Source: Sulfitobacter sp. HNIBRBA3233 (GTDB lineage Bacteria > Pseudomonadota > Alphaproteobacteria > Rhodobacterales > Rhodobacteraceae). Taken from it: a stretch of 64,000 bases of DNA. Positions 18,129-26,371 of the stretch are shown here, piece by piece. The notes beneath the pieces are model-generated. The model was not told where the DNA came from. It saw nothing but the letters and a program-made list of their open reading frames with translations, and made no database searches. How positions within the stretch are numbered: the first letter of the stretch is position 1; each line of letters starts with the position of its first letter. The DNA lies in NCBI RefSeq assembly GCF_040149665.1, contig NZ_JBEFLP010000003.1, positions 1-64,000 on the forward strand, read 5' to 3'. The translations under genes and the position numbers were made by a program.

Positions 18129-20138
18129 CTACCGATGAATTGGCCTTTTGCCGTCCTCCTCCTGCAGCATCGCTTCCATTTCTTCTAAGCCATCGACTGC
18201 AGAGCGCATCTGCGCCTCATCAGCTACGCTAGCAGCTTCAGAATCCGCAACTTGGCCCCCAAAATCCATCTCCATCTGGCGCTGTTCCTCAACGACGACG
18301 GCTTGAACAACTGGCGCAGTCTTCTTTGGGGCGACATCGGATTGCTCTGACGATTGGCCATCAGCCGCCTGGCGTGCGGCCTCAACGTCGGCGTTGTATC
18401 TGCCTGATCCATCCGGCGGTGTCATCGGCATGGCGCGCACACTCAGCGGCAGCGTGCCGTGCGATCCCCCTCCTCCCGGCTTCGGAAACGGCAACTCGCC
18501 CGTCTGCGCCGCATGGATCGCCTTGAACAGGCGGTCGTCAAAATACTGGATCCGCTTTGCGCGGACCGGCATCTGGGCATCGATGACCATGACGATTTCA
18601 TCGAGCGGCAGGCGGCGCGCCTCATCTTCGGGCAACAACGAGCTCTCTTCAGTCCGTGTGGATTGGCTGCGCCCTTCAAAGGGGTTCTTGCCGATGGACT
18701 GGGATCGCGTGATGACGGTCTTCGTGGTCTTGCCGACCGCCTTGCTCAGCTCCTCGACGGTCTTTTCATCCGAAGGTGTCAAGTAAAGCTTCACGCCCGC
18801 GTTGCCCTGCAGGGCGCGGCGGGTGTTCTCGCCGTAGATTTCATCGAGGGCGGGGATGGTTTGGGTGACCACGGCAAGGTGACCTCGATAAGTGCGCAGG
18901 GTCTCGATGCTTTCGACCACGATGGGCATTTTTCCGAGACGGTTGAACTCGTCGAGCATGATCATCACTGGCCACGGCTCGTCTGGCCCGGGATCCTTTT
19001 CCTGCATGGCCGAGAGCAGGTCGGAGAAAAACAGCCGGATCAGCGGCGCGAGCGGCTTCACCATCAGCGGCTGGACCACGAGATAGACCGAAAAGGGCTT
19101 CTTGCGGATCGTTCGGAAATCAAAATCCGACACCGCTGTCGCCTGATCGATGGCCGGGTTCTGCCATTGATCGAGCCCCGATGTCATCAGGAGCGAGACG
19201 TAAGAGGTCAGCGTATCGTTGTTGGTCGAGGCCAGCCGCGTGAAGATCAGCTTGGCGGCCCTGTTGTCCACCTCATGGCCCCGCGCGAAATACTCCTTCT
19301 GCTTGTTCCCGCCCGAGGCGGCGATGCGGTAGATCTCGCCCAAGGTCGGACGCTTGCGCTGGAAGGCCAAGAGCCCTGCTGCCACAAAGAGATCGATCCC
19401 GCCCTTGAGCAGCCCCTGCACCCGGTCATTGTCGCTTTGCAGGAAGAGCGTCGCCAGGAGCTGCAATTCCATCTGCTGGCGCGCGGGATCTTTCAACTCA
19501 TAGATGCGCAGGAGCGGGTTGTAGCGATGCGTGCGCTTGCCCTCCCAATCGGTGGGGGCAAAGCGATAGACCTTGTCGCCTTGGGCTGCGCGGTGCCGGG
19601 CCGTGGCCTCGAAACACTCGCCCTTCACATCGAGCGTCACGGCGGAGCCTTGCCAGGTCAGCAGGTTCGGAATGACAAAGCCCGTGGTCTTGCCGCGGCC
19701 CGTGGGGGCCACGATCAGCGCATGGGGGAAGACCTTGGAGCAGATGTAGTTGGCGCGGGAGCCCGGCGGCCCCAGCTTGCCGAGGATGAACCCGGTACCG
19801 GGCGCTCCGAAGAAGCCATTGGCCTTCATCTCGCGCGCGGTCTGCCAATGGGTCTGGCCAAAGCGTGTCAGAGCGGACCCCGAGAGGGCGAGGCTCAGCA
19901 TCAGGCCGGCGGCGGCGAAGCTGCCGATGATCAGGTGAATAAGTTGCGCGTCTTCCGGGCGGCGATCGAGGATCGCCAGATAGTTCTGCGCGATATAGGC
20001 AAAGTCGATCTCGGCTCCGAAGCCGAGATCCTGATAGGTCAGCACCGCCGAGGCGATGGTGTAGCCTATGGCGGCGGTCACCAGCGTTACCAGCAGGACG
20101 CCCGTGGCGATCCGCGCCTTTCCCATGGCGGCGCTCAA
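18129..20138 (-). CDS. VirD4/TraG-type conjugative coupling protein
   Basis: Coupling proteins bring the relaxase-DNA complex to a type IV secretion channel. The 669-residue protein has two N-terminal membrane helices (about 10-33 and 66-88), Walker A APTGRGKT (144-151), Walker B VMIMLDEFNRLGKMP and the TraG/VirD4 C-terminal region, followed by a poorly conserved acidic tail. The start may be TTG overlapping the relaxase stop or ATG at 20126. It follows the relaxase gene directly. No virB-type channel genes lie in the window. Confidence 0.92.
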   Translation of the reverse strand: MSAAMGKARIATGVLLVTLVTAAIGYTIASAVLTYQDLGFGAEIDFAYIAQNYLAILDRRPEDAQLIHLIIGSFAAAGLMLSLALSGSALTRFGQTHWQTAREMKANGFFGAPGTGFILGKLGPPGSRANYICSKVFPHALIVAPTGRGKTTGFVIPNLLTWQGSAVTLDVKGECFEATARHRAAQGDKVYRFAPTDWEGKRTHRYNPLLRIYELKDPARQQMELQLLATLFLQSDNDRVQGLLKGGIDLFVAAGLLAFQRKRPTLGEIYRIAASGGNKQKEYFARGHEVDNRAAKLIFTRLASTNNDTLTSYVSLLMTSGLDQWQNPAIDQATAVSDFDFRTIRKKPFSVYLVVQPLMVKPLAPLIRLFFSDLLSAMQEKDPGPDEPWPVMIMLDEFNRLGKMPIVVESIETLRTYRGHLAVVTQTIPALDEIYGENTRRALQGNAGVKLYLTPSDEKTVEELSKAVGKTTKTVITRSQSIGKNPFEGRSQSTRTEESSLLPEDEARRLPLDEIVMVIDAQMPVRAKRIQYFDDRLFKAIHAAQTGELPFPKPGGGGSHGTLPLSVRAMPMTPPDGSGRYNADVEAARQAADGQSSEQSDVAPKKTAPVVQAVVVEEQRQMEMDFGGQVADSEAASVADEAQMRSAVDGLEEMEAMLQEEDGKRPIHR

Positions 20139-22474
20139 TGGACGTGACCCCGCTCGGTCTCGCCATCCACATCGCCAATGCGGTGTTTTTCGTATTCGGT
20201 GTCGGCAAGATCATCGACCACCTGGCGCAAGGCCTCCGTGTTGGCCGTCGCTGCATCCGATTGCAGGTAGACCTTGGCGACATAAAGCCGGTCGAGGCGG
20301 TCCTCGAGAACCTTGTCCAGCGCATCGGCATCGCCAGATGTGAGCCGGTCGAGTTGGCGAAGGTCCAGCACCCGCGCGATCTCGTCGCGAAATGCGTCCC
20401 GCTCCGCCTCGGTCTCGAAGGGCGCGGACAACTCCCCCGCCCGCTCATGCTCCAGAACACGCGTAATCTCGTCTGCAAGGCGGTCGGCACGGTCAGACTG
20501 CGGCGCAGTTTCACCGCGGGCTGCGAGGAGTGCGTCGCGCGTGCCAGACCCAAGCCCGTCGCGCATCTCGTTTTCACGGCGGACCTGATTGATGACCTCC
20601 GTGTCGCGTATCTCGACGACGGCCGCGTAGGTCGCGCCAAGCCCGCGGGCGAGGTGGGACGGCATGTCCGGATAGCGCTCCCTGAATTCATCCGTGACAG
20701 CATCTGCAACGGGCGTGCGGACGTCGCGTCCCTCCATGATCCGGTCGACCTCGCGGGTGATCTCGCGGGCGCGGGCGGCATCGGTAATGGTCTCCCTGTA
20801 AGGCTCAGACCGGTCAATCACATCGCCAGGGCGTGCGAGCAGATCTGGGTGTGCCTCGAGATATGCACGCTGCTCCGTCTCGATCCGGCGCTCCGCCCGT
20901 GAGACAACCTCCCAGTCCCGGTCCTCGATCTGCTGCGCAGTCAGGCCGTCTGCGCGCATCTCCTGACGGATTGTCCCTTCCATCGCCCGGACCGCGTCCC
21001 GGTGATAATGGAACCGCTCGCTGACCGGTTCCGCTTCCATGACGCCATCCCGGCGCAGCACGTTCTCGCGCTCCAAAAGCGTACCAAGCGCGACATGCAC
21101 ATCGTTGAGAATGTCGCGCGCCTGTTCCAGATCAGCGCGGCGTTCGAGGTTCAGATCGCGCGCCTCGGCCACTTTGGAGAGATTATCTGCGATCCATTGA
21201 TGCTCGAGCGCTGCATTTGACGCGCCCGTCTCGATCCGGGCCACCACTTCCGATGTGCTGATCCCCGTGCCCCTTAGTGCCGCGTCAATGCGCGATCTCA
21301 GGTCGGGCTCGGCCAGTCGCTCGCGCTGGCTGGCGTCGATATTGGCTTCGGAATAGATCCCGCCCTCCGAGGGGGTCTCTGACAGCGTGGATGATCGCAG
21401 CCCCAAGGGCTGCATGTGCTGGACCTGCGTCTGGATCTCGATGAGGCGCTTTTCCAGCACGGGACGTTCCGCGTCAGACTTCTCGGCGATCATGCCCTGC
21501 ACCCGCGCGAGCTTTTCCGCATAGAGGCTTCTGAGATCCTCGAAGCTTTGATCCTCGGCCATATACACATCTCCTGTTCGGTCCACCTGCCCGCCATGCG
21601 CCAGCACCTCGCCCGCGCGGAAGAGTGCCGCGGCAATATCCTCGCGGGCTTCACGCGAAGCCTCCGCGGCAAGCGAATGGTAGACGGTTCTGGTGTTGGC
21701 GATCTCCGCCAGCGTCCGCGCCAGGTCCTGCCCCACACGTTCGCGCTCGCGGGGCGCGCGCCCCTCTTCTTTCGCGGCGTAGACCTCGCTGGTCCGGGCT
21801 GGGTAATGTACAACCCCGCGATCCACCCGCCGCGTGGCCTCCAGCCGTACACCATACTTCTCGGCCTCCTCGACCATGGCGAGGCGGAAGTCGTCATAGT
21901 TGAAGCGGTGGTTGCGCCCCAGAAAGAAGAACTCGCCTTCCTGCGAGCGGCGGTTCAGCACCAAATGCGCATGCGGGTGATCGCGGTCCTCATGCACCGC
22001 GATGATGTAGTCGAAATGCCCCGCGTCGGTCTGGAAGAACCGCTCGGCCACATCCGTCGCGATGTCGCGCACATCCTCCCCGCGCGTGCCGATGGGGAAG
22101 GACATGAGCATGTGGGTGGTCTGCCCAAGCTTGGGCTTGAAGCCCGCATCCCACCGCTTGGCAAAGCGCTCGGTCAGATCCTTGATGTCACCCGCCTCGA
22201 GCTTCGTCTTGCCATCCAAGAACCCGCTACTGTCCACGATATGGGTGGACTTGGTGGTGAGGTAATCGAGCTGGTTTGCGAGCTGCGATTTGGTATGCGT
22301 TCCCCCGCCCCGGATCGCCTTGAAGACCGCTGGCCGGTGGCCTGCTGCCGCGCGCACAAGCTGGGTCTGCTTGGCCACGTGCAGCCCCTGCATTGAGCCC
22401 CGGACGCGGCTCCAGCCATCCCGAAACACCTCGCCCGTGACGGCATGGACGGCATCATTCAGCTGCATGCGCAA
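20135..22474 (-). CDS. VirD2-type relaxase (conjugative nickase)
   Basis: The enzyme would nick and bind the plasmid transfer origin. The N-terminal ~250 residues form the relaxase domain: candidate catalytic Tyr71 in NQLDYLTTKSTHI, and the metal motif HEDRDHPHAHLV at 161-172 (His161, His168, His170). The remaining ~500 residues are long charged helices with repeated Arg/Glu/Ala segments, as in VirD2/TraI-like relaxases of alphaproteobacterial plasmids. The start overlaps the accessory gene upstream by 20 bases, and its stop overlaps the coupling-protein start. Confidence 0.9.
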   Translation of the reverse strand: MRMQLNDAVHAVTGEVFRDGWSRVRGSMQGLHVAKQTQLVRAAAGHRPAVFKAIRGGGTHTKSQLANQLDYLTTKSTHIVDSSGFLDGKTKLEAGDIKDLTERFAKRWDAGFKPKLGQTTHMLMSFPIGTRGEDVRDIATDVAERFFQTDAGHFDYIIAVHEDRDHPHAHLVLNRRSQEGEFFFLGRNHRFNYDDFRLAMVEEAEKYGVRLEATRRVDRGVVHYPARTSEVYAAKEEGRAPRERERVGQDLARTLAEIANTRTVYHSLAAEASREAREDIAAALFRAGEVLAHGGQVDRTGDVYMAEDQSFEDLRSLYAEKLARVQGMIAEKSDAERPVLEKRLIEIQTQVQHMQPLGLRSSTLSETPSEGGIYSEANIDASQRERLAEPDLRSRIDAALRGTGISTSEVVARIETGASNAALEHQWIADNLSKVAEARDLNLERRADLEQARDILNDVHVALGTLLERENVLRRDGVMEAEPVSERFHYHRDAVRAMEGTIRQEMRADGLTAQQIEDRDWEVVSRAERRIETEQRAYLEAHPDLLARPGDVIDRSEPYRETITDAARAREITREVDRIMEGRDVRTPVADAVTDEFRERYPDMPSHLARGLGATYAAVVEIRDTEVINQVRRENEMRDGLGSGTRDALLAARGETAPQSDRADRLADEITRVLEHERAGELSAPFETEAERDAFRDEIARVLDLRQLDRLTSGDADALDKVLEDRLDRLYVAKVYLQSDAATANTEALRQVVDDLADTEYEKHRIGDVDGETERGHVH

Positions 22475-23048
22475 ACTCCCTCAGCGCGGCCGTGGCCTGC
22501 AGCTGCATCGCATCCCGACGGCGGCGCAGGAGCAGGTCGATCTCGTCAGCGGAATCCAGGATGAACCGCGCCAGACCGCGCATCTGCGCAAGGCGTAGTT
22601 CGGTGAACTCGGCACGCGTGCCACCATCAGCCCCCTGCCCCTGCCGGTTGGCCCGCGTCATCTGCTTGGCGATCTGCGCGACCCCATTGCCAACCTCGTG
22701 CAGAGAGGCGCGGTAGCGCGCCATCTCTGCTGCCATCTGCGCGTCCGGAACGAACACCCCGCCTGCCGCCTGAATGAGCCGCCTCAGTCCCTCAGCCCGG
22801 CTCTCGATCCCCGCATTCGCCAGCACCGCATCGAGCGCCGCCAGTTCCACAGCTGTGACCTTCACACTGACCGCTGAGACCGGAATTGCGGCATCCGTCT
22901 GACGCTCGGCATTGGCTTTGAGCGTGTACTGGATCGCCCGGACCGACACGCCAAACCGTTCCGCAAGGGCAGATGTGGTCACACCTTCCGCAGCCTCGCG
23001 AACGATCTCCATGCGGTCCGCATCTGTGAGACGTTTTGAGCGCGACAT
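22455..23048 (-). CDS. MobC-like relaxosome accessory protein with N-terminal HTH
   Basis: The 197-residue protein starts with a helix-turn-helix (GVTTSALAERFGVSVRAIQYTLK) and continues with a segment like plasmid mobilization proteins: VKVTAVELAALDAVLANAGIESRAEGLRRLI, then a long helix ending GNGVAQIAKQMTRANRQG, the 'L..iG.NlNQiAk..N' pattern of MobC. It probably binds the transfer origin with the relaxase. It is the first gene of the mob operon, and an AT-rich stretch just upstream could hold its promoter. Confidence 0.7.
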   Translation of the reverse strand: MSRSKRLTDADRMEIVREAAEGVTTSALAERFGVSVRAIQYTLKANAERQTDAAIPVSAVSVKVTAVELAALDAVLANAGIESRAEGLRRLIQAAGGVFVPDAQMAAEMARYRASLHEVGNGVAQIAKQMTRANRQGQGADGGTRAEFTELRLAQMRGLARFILDSADEIDLLLRRRRDAMQLQATAALREFAHAAE

Positions 23049-23270
23049 GCGAAGAAAGACCCCCTATTTCCTGCCACCTTCCACCAAGGCTGCTCCTACC
23101 TTACGATAATATACCATGCTGTCAATTATATACTTACGTCGCATTCAGGCTCAGGCAGCCTTGGTGTCTGCTTCACGCCGCGGCCCGCAGGGACGCGGCT
23201 CTGCCGCCCTCACCACCGGGCGACCCACCTGTCCTAGGGGTCCCGTCCGCCAGCCCCGCCCGAGGGTCTG

Positions 23271-23294
23271 GCCGAACACGCATGTGTTCGGACG
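23271..23294. repeat. Inverted repeat, 8-bp arms
   Basis: CCGAACAC-GCAT-GTGTTCGG within GGCCGAACACGCATGTGTTC and onward forms a hairpin in the non-coding region before the mobilization genes. Confidence 0.6.
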
Positions 23295-23353
23295 GAACCG
23301 CGGGCGGGCGCAAACCCCACCGACAGGGCGGACAGGCAGGGTCAAGGAGGGCC

Positions 23354-23373
23354 AGATTTGGCTTGCCAAATCT
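23354..23373. repeat. Inverted repeat, 9-bp arms
   Basis: AGATTTGGC-TT-GCCAAATCT is a perfect near-palindrome in the non-coding region. It could be a protein-binding site of the relaxosome or a regulator operator. Confidence 0.6.
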
Positions 23374-23562
23374 CTGCCGCAAAAACCGGGAGGCCCTGGC
23401 CGATAGGTTTTTGTGGATGGCCCCCTTGAGGCTGACTGGCCGGTCTGTCGCGGCCTGATCATTCCGGGCGGAGTGCGTCTGATGAATGCGCAGCGACCGG
23501 CAACTTCGTGAAGTCGCCTCGGGCGATCTGACCGCCGGACACGGCATCCCTGAACAGGGATT

Positions 23563-23593
23563 GGGCCGCCCCAAGATCATCCTGGGGCGGCCC
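23563..23593 (-). terminator. Hairpin downstream of the 68-residue gene
   Basis: A perfect 11-bp stem GGGCCGCCCCA/TGGGGCGGCCC with a 9-base loop starts 17 bases past the stop of the small minus-strand gene. A second, shorter palindrome (TCCCTGTTCAGGGA) follows. There is no long T tract. Confidence 0.55.
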
Positions 23594-23609
23594 ATCCTCG
23601 TCAGAGGAT

Positions 23610-23816
23610 TTAGTCCTGGGGATCTTTCGCGCTCGGCGGGAACATGACCAGCTCCGAGACCGCGACCGGGAAGTCGAGCTTGAGGCTGAAGAACTCCGAG
23701 CCGTCCCCGTTGCGAGTGTTGCGGAACATCGCACCCACGCGTTGGAAGCGGGTGCGCTCCTGGCCATCGGTGTCGGTGAACTTGACTGGGACGGTGGCGA
23801 CGTAGTGGTTGGTCAT
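23610..23816 (-). CDS. Small plasmid protein, unknown function (68 aa)
   Basis: The gene has a good AAGGAG site and encodes MTNHYVATVPVKFTDTDGQE, then RTRFQRVGAMFRNTRNGDG and a strand-rich end (EFFSLKLDFPVAVSELVMFPP). The pattern 'VGAMFxNxxxG...FxSLKLDFP' resembles single-stranded, DUF736-like small beta proteins of alphaproteobacterial plasmids, but no firm family is assigned. A decayed copy lies inverted about 190 bp away. Minus-strand neighbours are plasmid accessory genes. Confidence 0.7.
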   Translation of the reverse strand: MTNHYVATVPVKFTDTDGQERTRFQRVGAMFRNTRNGDGSEFFSLKLDFPVAVSELVMFPPSAKDPQD

Positions 23817-24004
23817 TTGGGTTACTCCTTGTTGCGATGGGGATCACCCGGCACGGGGGCAAGAGGCCCGGTCGCAAGCGCAAATGCGGAGGGTCCGCGG
23901 CCCCGCCGTGGAAGCCGTATTTGTGCTTGCCGGAGCGCAAGCGCAGGGCACGATTGGGCCGACCCCGTGCGATCCACATCTATGAGCAAAAAGGAGAGAC
24001 CCGG

Positions 24005-24215
24005 ATGACCCGTGCCATCACGCAGTCGCCACCATCCGCGTCCACGTCCTGCCGAACCTGGCCGAGGTGCTGATGACGCCCGCCCGCGTGGGTGCGATGT
24101 TCCGAAACACCACCCGAGGGTTGTGCAGGTCTTCAGCCTCATGTGCGACGTCTCGACCCCTCGGTCTTGCGCTGCTGACGATGTGCGTGATGCGCGCACC
24201 ATCCCCAACCCGTAC
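24005..24215 (+). pseudogene. Decayed inverted paralogue of the 68-residue gene
   Basis: It starts with AAAAAGGAGAGACCCGG-ATGACC, like the intact copy (AAGGAGTAACCCAA-ATGACC), and shares GTCGCCACC, then CGCGTGGGTGCGATGTTCCG and GTCTTCAGCCTCA stretches in order. The frame opened by the ATG stops after 22 codons. VATIRVHVLP...RVGAMFRNTTRG continues in a second frame and VFSLMCDV in a third, so at least two frameshifts have accumulated. It is oriented opposite to the intact gene. Confidence 0.65.
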
Positions 24216-24354
24216 CGATGCGGATGGGCCGCACTCTGACGGACTTGGTAGAGGGATAACGGTGCTGGCCGCCGCGAGCTCCCGATCACGCGTGACCGAC
24301 CGCACGCGCCATGAGACATGACGAAAAGGCCGCGCCAAGCGCGACCCCCTCTGT

Positions 24355-25284
24355 TCAATCCTGCGACGCCTTTTTCGCCGGGTCCGCAACCCGCATGACC
24401 GTCAGACCTTTCGCTTCCGCCTTCTGCCCGAGGTTCAGCGCGACCCCGTTGCCGCCGAAGAGTACAACCCCCGTCGCCGCGAACTTGTCGTCCAGCATTT
24501 CGTCGTTGCACTTGAACGGTGCCGCCCGCCCATGCGCGGACCAGCGCGGATCAAAGCGCGCCTGCGCTACCCCGCGTGCCCGGGCCCACCGAGCCGCAAT
24601 CATCTCCGCCCCGTGCTTGCCGCCCTTGTGGCAGAGGAAGATCTCCTGGTTCCGGTTCTGCTTGATCCGTTCGCGAACCTTGTCGAGCGTGTTGAAGATC
24701 ACATCGACATCGGTCCAGTCGGTTGCGCCCGAGACGATCAGAGGCACCCCCTCGACTTTCGACTTCTCGGCGGTTTCACGGTCGTGCTGCTCCAGCAGTT
24801 GCCGCGCCTCGAAAACCGCGCCTGTCTCTTGCGCCCGGACGCTCGCGCGCGACCCGGCTGCCGGGATGAAGGCGTGGCCCGTCTCGATCTCATAGCATTC
24901 CGCCGCCGCCTCGCTCATCACCTCGATGGCGCTGACGATCTCGGGCAGCTGCACAAAGCGCGCTTGCGCCTCTTCGAGCGCGGTCTCGGCGATCTCCGAT
25001 CCGTCATGGGATTTTGCCAGTGCGCCGATTTTGTCGGCGGTGCGGTCGATCTCCTTGCCAAGCGCCACCTTACGCCGCTGCAGTATCGTCGCCAACCCAT
25101 GGGCCAGCGGTTCGATTTCTGCTTCGAGCCCGGTCCCGCGCAACTGACCAAGCAGAGCCTCGAAGCTCTCGCGGATGACGCGGTCGGTCAGGATGTGATC
25201 TTCCGGGATCGGCAGCTGTGCATCCTTCTCGGTCAGCCCGAAAAGCTCAATGGTCTCGTAGGTGTTTGCTGTGTCGTAAGCCAT
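24355..25284 (-). CDS. DUF2493 domain-containing protein (SLOG-like Rossmann fold)
   Basis: The ATG at 25284 is preceded by GGAGAAAGAAT and is preferred to a start 11 codons further up. About 309 residues: an N-terminal helical part (MAYDTANTYETIELFGLTE) and a C-terminal DUF2493 domain with PLIVSGATDWTDVDVIFNTLDKVRE, FLCHKGGKHGAEMIAARWA and KCNDEMLDDKFAATGVVLFGGNG. DUF2493 proteins are common on alphaproteobacterial plasmids and belong to the SLOG superfamily, thought to bind nucleotides or nucleotide-like ligands. Its role is unknown; here it lies among plasmid transfer and maintenance genes. Confidence 0.8.
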   Translation of the reverse strand: MAYDTANTYETIELFGLTEKDAQLPIPEDHILTDRVIRESFEALLGQLRGTGLEAEIEPLAHGLATILQRRKVALGKEIDRTADKIGALAKSHDGSEIAETALEEAQARFVQLPEIVSAIEVMSEAAAECYEIETGHAFIPAAGSRASVRAQETGAVFEARQLLEQHDRETAEKSKVEGVPLIVSGATDWTDVDVIFNTLDKVRERIKQNRNQEIFLCHKGGKHGAEMIAARWARARGVAQARFDPRWSAHGRAAPFKCNDEMLDDKFAATGVVLFGGNGVALNLGQKAEAKGLTVMRVADPAKKASQD

Positions 25285-25878
25285 ATTCTTTCTCCAGATA
25301 TTGGGTTCGACCACCACGTGAGTGTGGTGGCATGGCCGAATGCCTGGTTTCCGAATCTGCCCGGGTCAGGGACGGCGCAGCCGCCGGCTTGCCGGGTGCA
25401 AAAGTTTTCTGCGCGCAGCACCTGACAAATGCGCGGCCTCACACACGGGACTGCCCCCGCCGCTGGCGCCAACCTCGCCGAAAAGTTTTGCGATCCTTGA
25501 CGCGGGCTGATTTGGGGGCCATCCGGAGGATATGCTTCCACGCTCATGTGTGTGTGTTTTGACGGTAGGTTTGCCCGACCCGAGCAGGCAAACGGGCCGA
25601 CCGGACGTGGGAGACGGATGAAGTGGCGGGATCGTTTTGGCCTCAGGCCAAAACAGACCAGAGCGCAATCCGGCGGAGCGGCCGGGGAGGAACGTGCTCG
25701 CGAGGCGGGCAAACCGGAATGCCGGGCGCAACGCCGCGGTGAGGCCGCATGGCCGAATGCGCGACGGACCGAAGGGCCGTTCTCCCCTGCGACACGCGAA
25801 GCCAAGCGGGGGAGGCCGCAAGGCTAAAGCGAAGAAGAGCTTCGCAACAATTTCCTTCCAGCAAGCCGAATAAACAAG
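25285..25878. other. Intergenic region between the DUF2493 gene and the PIN-domain gene
   Basis: About 590 bp without a supportable gene. GC-rich frames cross it on both strands but show no family features. It contains a 9-bp inverted repeat at 25634-25654. The left edge should hold the DUF2493 promoter. Confidence 0.5.
25634..25654. repeat. Inverted repeat, 9-bp arms
   Basis: GTTTTGGCC-TCA-GGCCAAAAC is a perfect hairpin in the gene-free stretch. Its inner TTTGGC/GCCAAA resembles the inverted repeat at 23354-23373. Confidence 0.6.
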
Positions 25879-26364
25879 CTAGTATCTCGCAAGGCGCCTA
25901 TTGATTTCCCTAATGGGAAGTCTGCATCTCGGGTGATCACGAACCGCCTCGAGGCCCGACTTGAGGAGGACGGTCGAACAAACCTCGTGACGTTCCATCT
26001 GATCGAAGACCCACAGGACGCCGTGCATCGCGATTTCTTGGCGCTCGGCCTCAGCCCTGAGCGCACCGTCTCCGGTAAGGAGAACCCAATCCCTTCCAGC
26101 CGCCAGGCAAAATGCAAAGACATCTGGCGTCGACAACATAGATTTCGCCCGCTTCAGCTCTGTCGCACGTGCGGTTTCTTCTGGAGTGAGCTCTTCCACT
26201 CTCAGACCCAGATCGATCAGATCAGGACCCATCCAGTCGAGGAGTTCCGCTTCATAAAGAATATCTGGGACAACAAAATCATAGGGGAGGTCAAAGAGCC
26301 TCGCGGTCAGCGAGGCTCTCTCGATGTCGATCAGGACAGAAGTATCAGAAACAAGAACTTGCAC
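25879..26364 (-). CDS. PIN-domain protein (VapC-like nuclease fold)
   Basis: The 161-residue protein has PIN features: MQVLVSDTSVLIDIERA (first acidic residue Asp7), FVVPDILYEAEL, STPDVFAFCLAA, and WVLLTGDGALR (later acids). PIN proteins are metal-dependent RNases. It begins seven bases after the stop of the HTH-peptidase gene, so the two form one operon. This pair, a Xre/ImmA-IrrE regulator plus a PIN protein, is a recurrent toxin-antitoxin-like arrangement. Here it is divergent from the CBASS operon, so it could act as toxin or as part of control of that operon. Confidence 0.8.
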   Translation of the reverse strand: MQVLVSDTSVLIDIERASLTARLFDLPYDFVVPDILYEAELLDWMGPDLIDLGLRVEELTPEETARATELKRAKSMLSTPDVFAFCLAAGRDWVLLTGDGALRAEAERQEIAMHGVLWVFDQMERHEVCSTVLLKSGLEAVRDHPRCRLPIREINRRLARY

Positions 26365-26371
26365 ACAGCGA

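Larger units (their letters stand above)
23049..23609. other. Non-coding palindrome-rich region upstream of the mobilization genes (candidate oriT region)
   Basis: No convincing gene is seen, although GC-rich spurious frames cross it. Next to mobC is an AT-rich block (ACGATAATATACCATGCTGTCAATTATAT region, about 23100-23140). Further on are inverted repeats at 23271-23294 and 23354-23373. The position before a mobC-relaxase-coupling operon is where an oriT is normally found. No nic site can be named with confidence. Confidence 0.4.

Noticed and set aside
18459..20147. A 562-codon plus-strand open frame across the coupling-protein gene
   Set aside because: It is antisense to a clear VirD4-type gene with Walker motifs. 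The translation has no domain and a composition typical of high-GC shadow frames.
23173..23979. A 268-codon minus-strand frame covering the gap before mobC
   Set aside because: Its sequence is Arg/Pro-rich, crosses a small gene with a good ribosome site in another frame, and has no domain.
25366..25827. Several GC-rich frames of 60-150 codons in the gap before the PIN gene
   Set aside because: They overlap each other on both strands, have low-complexity Arg/Pro/Gly content and no ribosome site that stands out.
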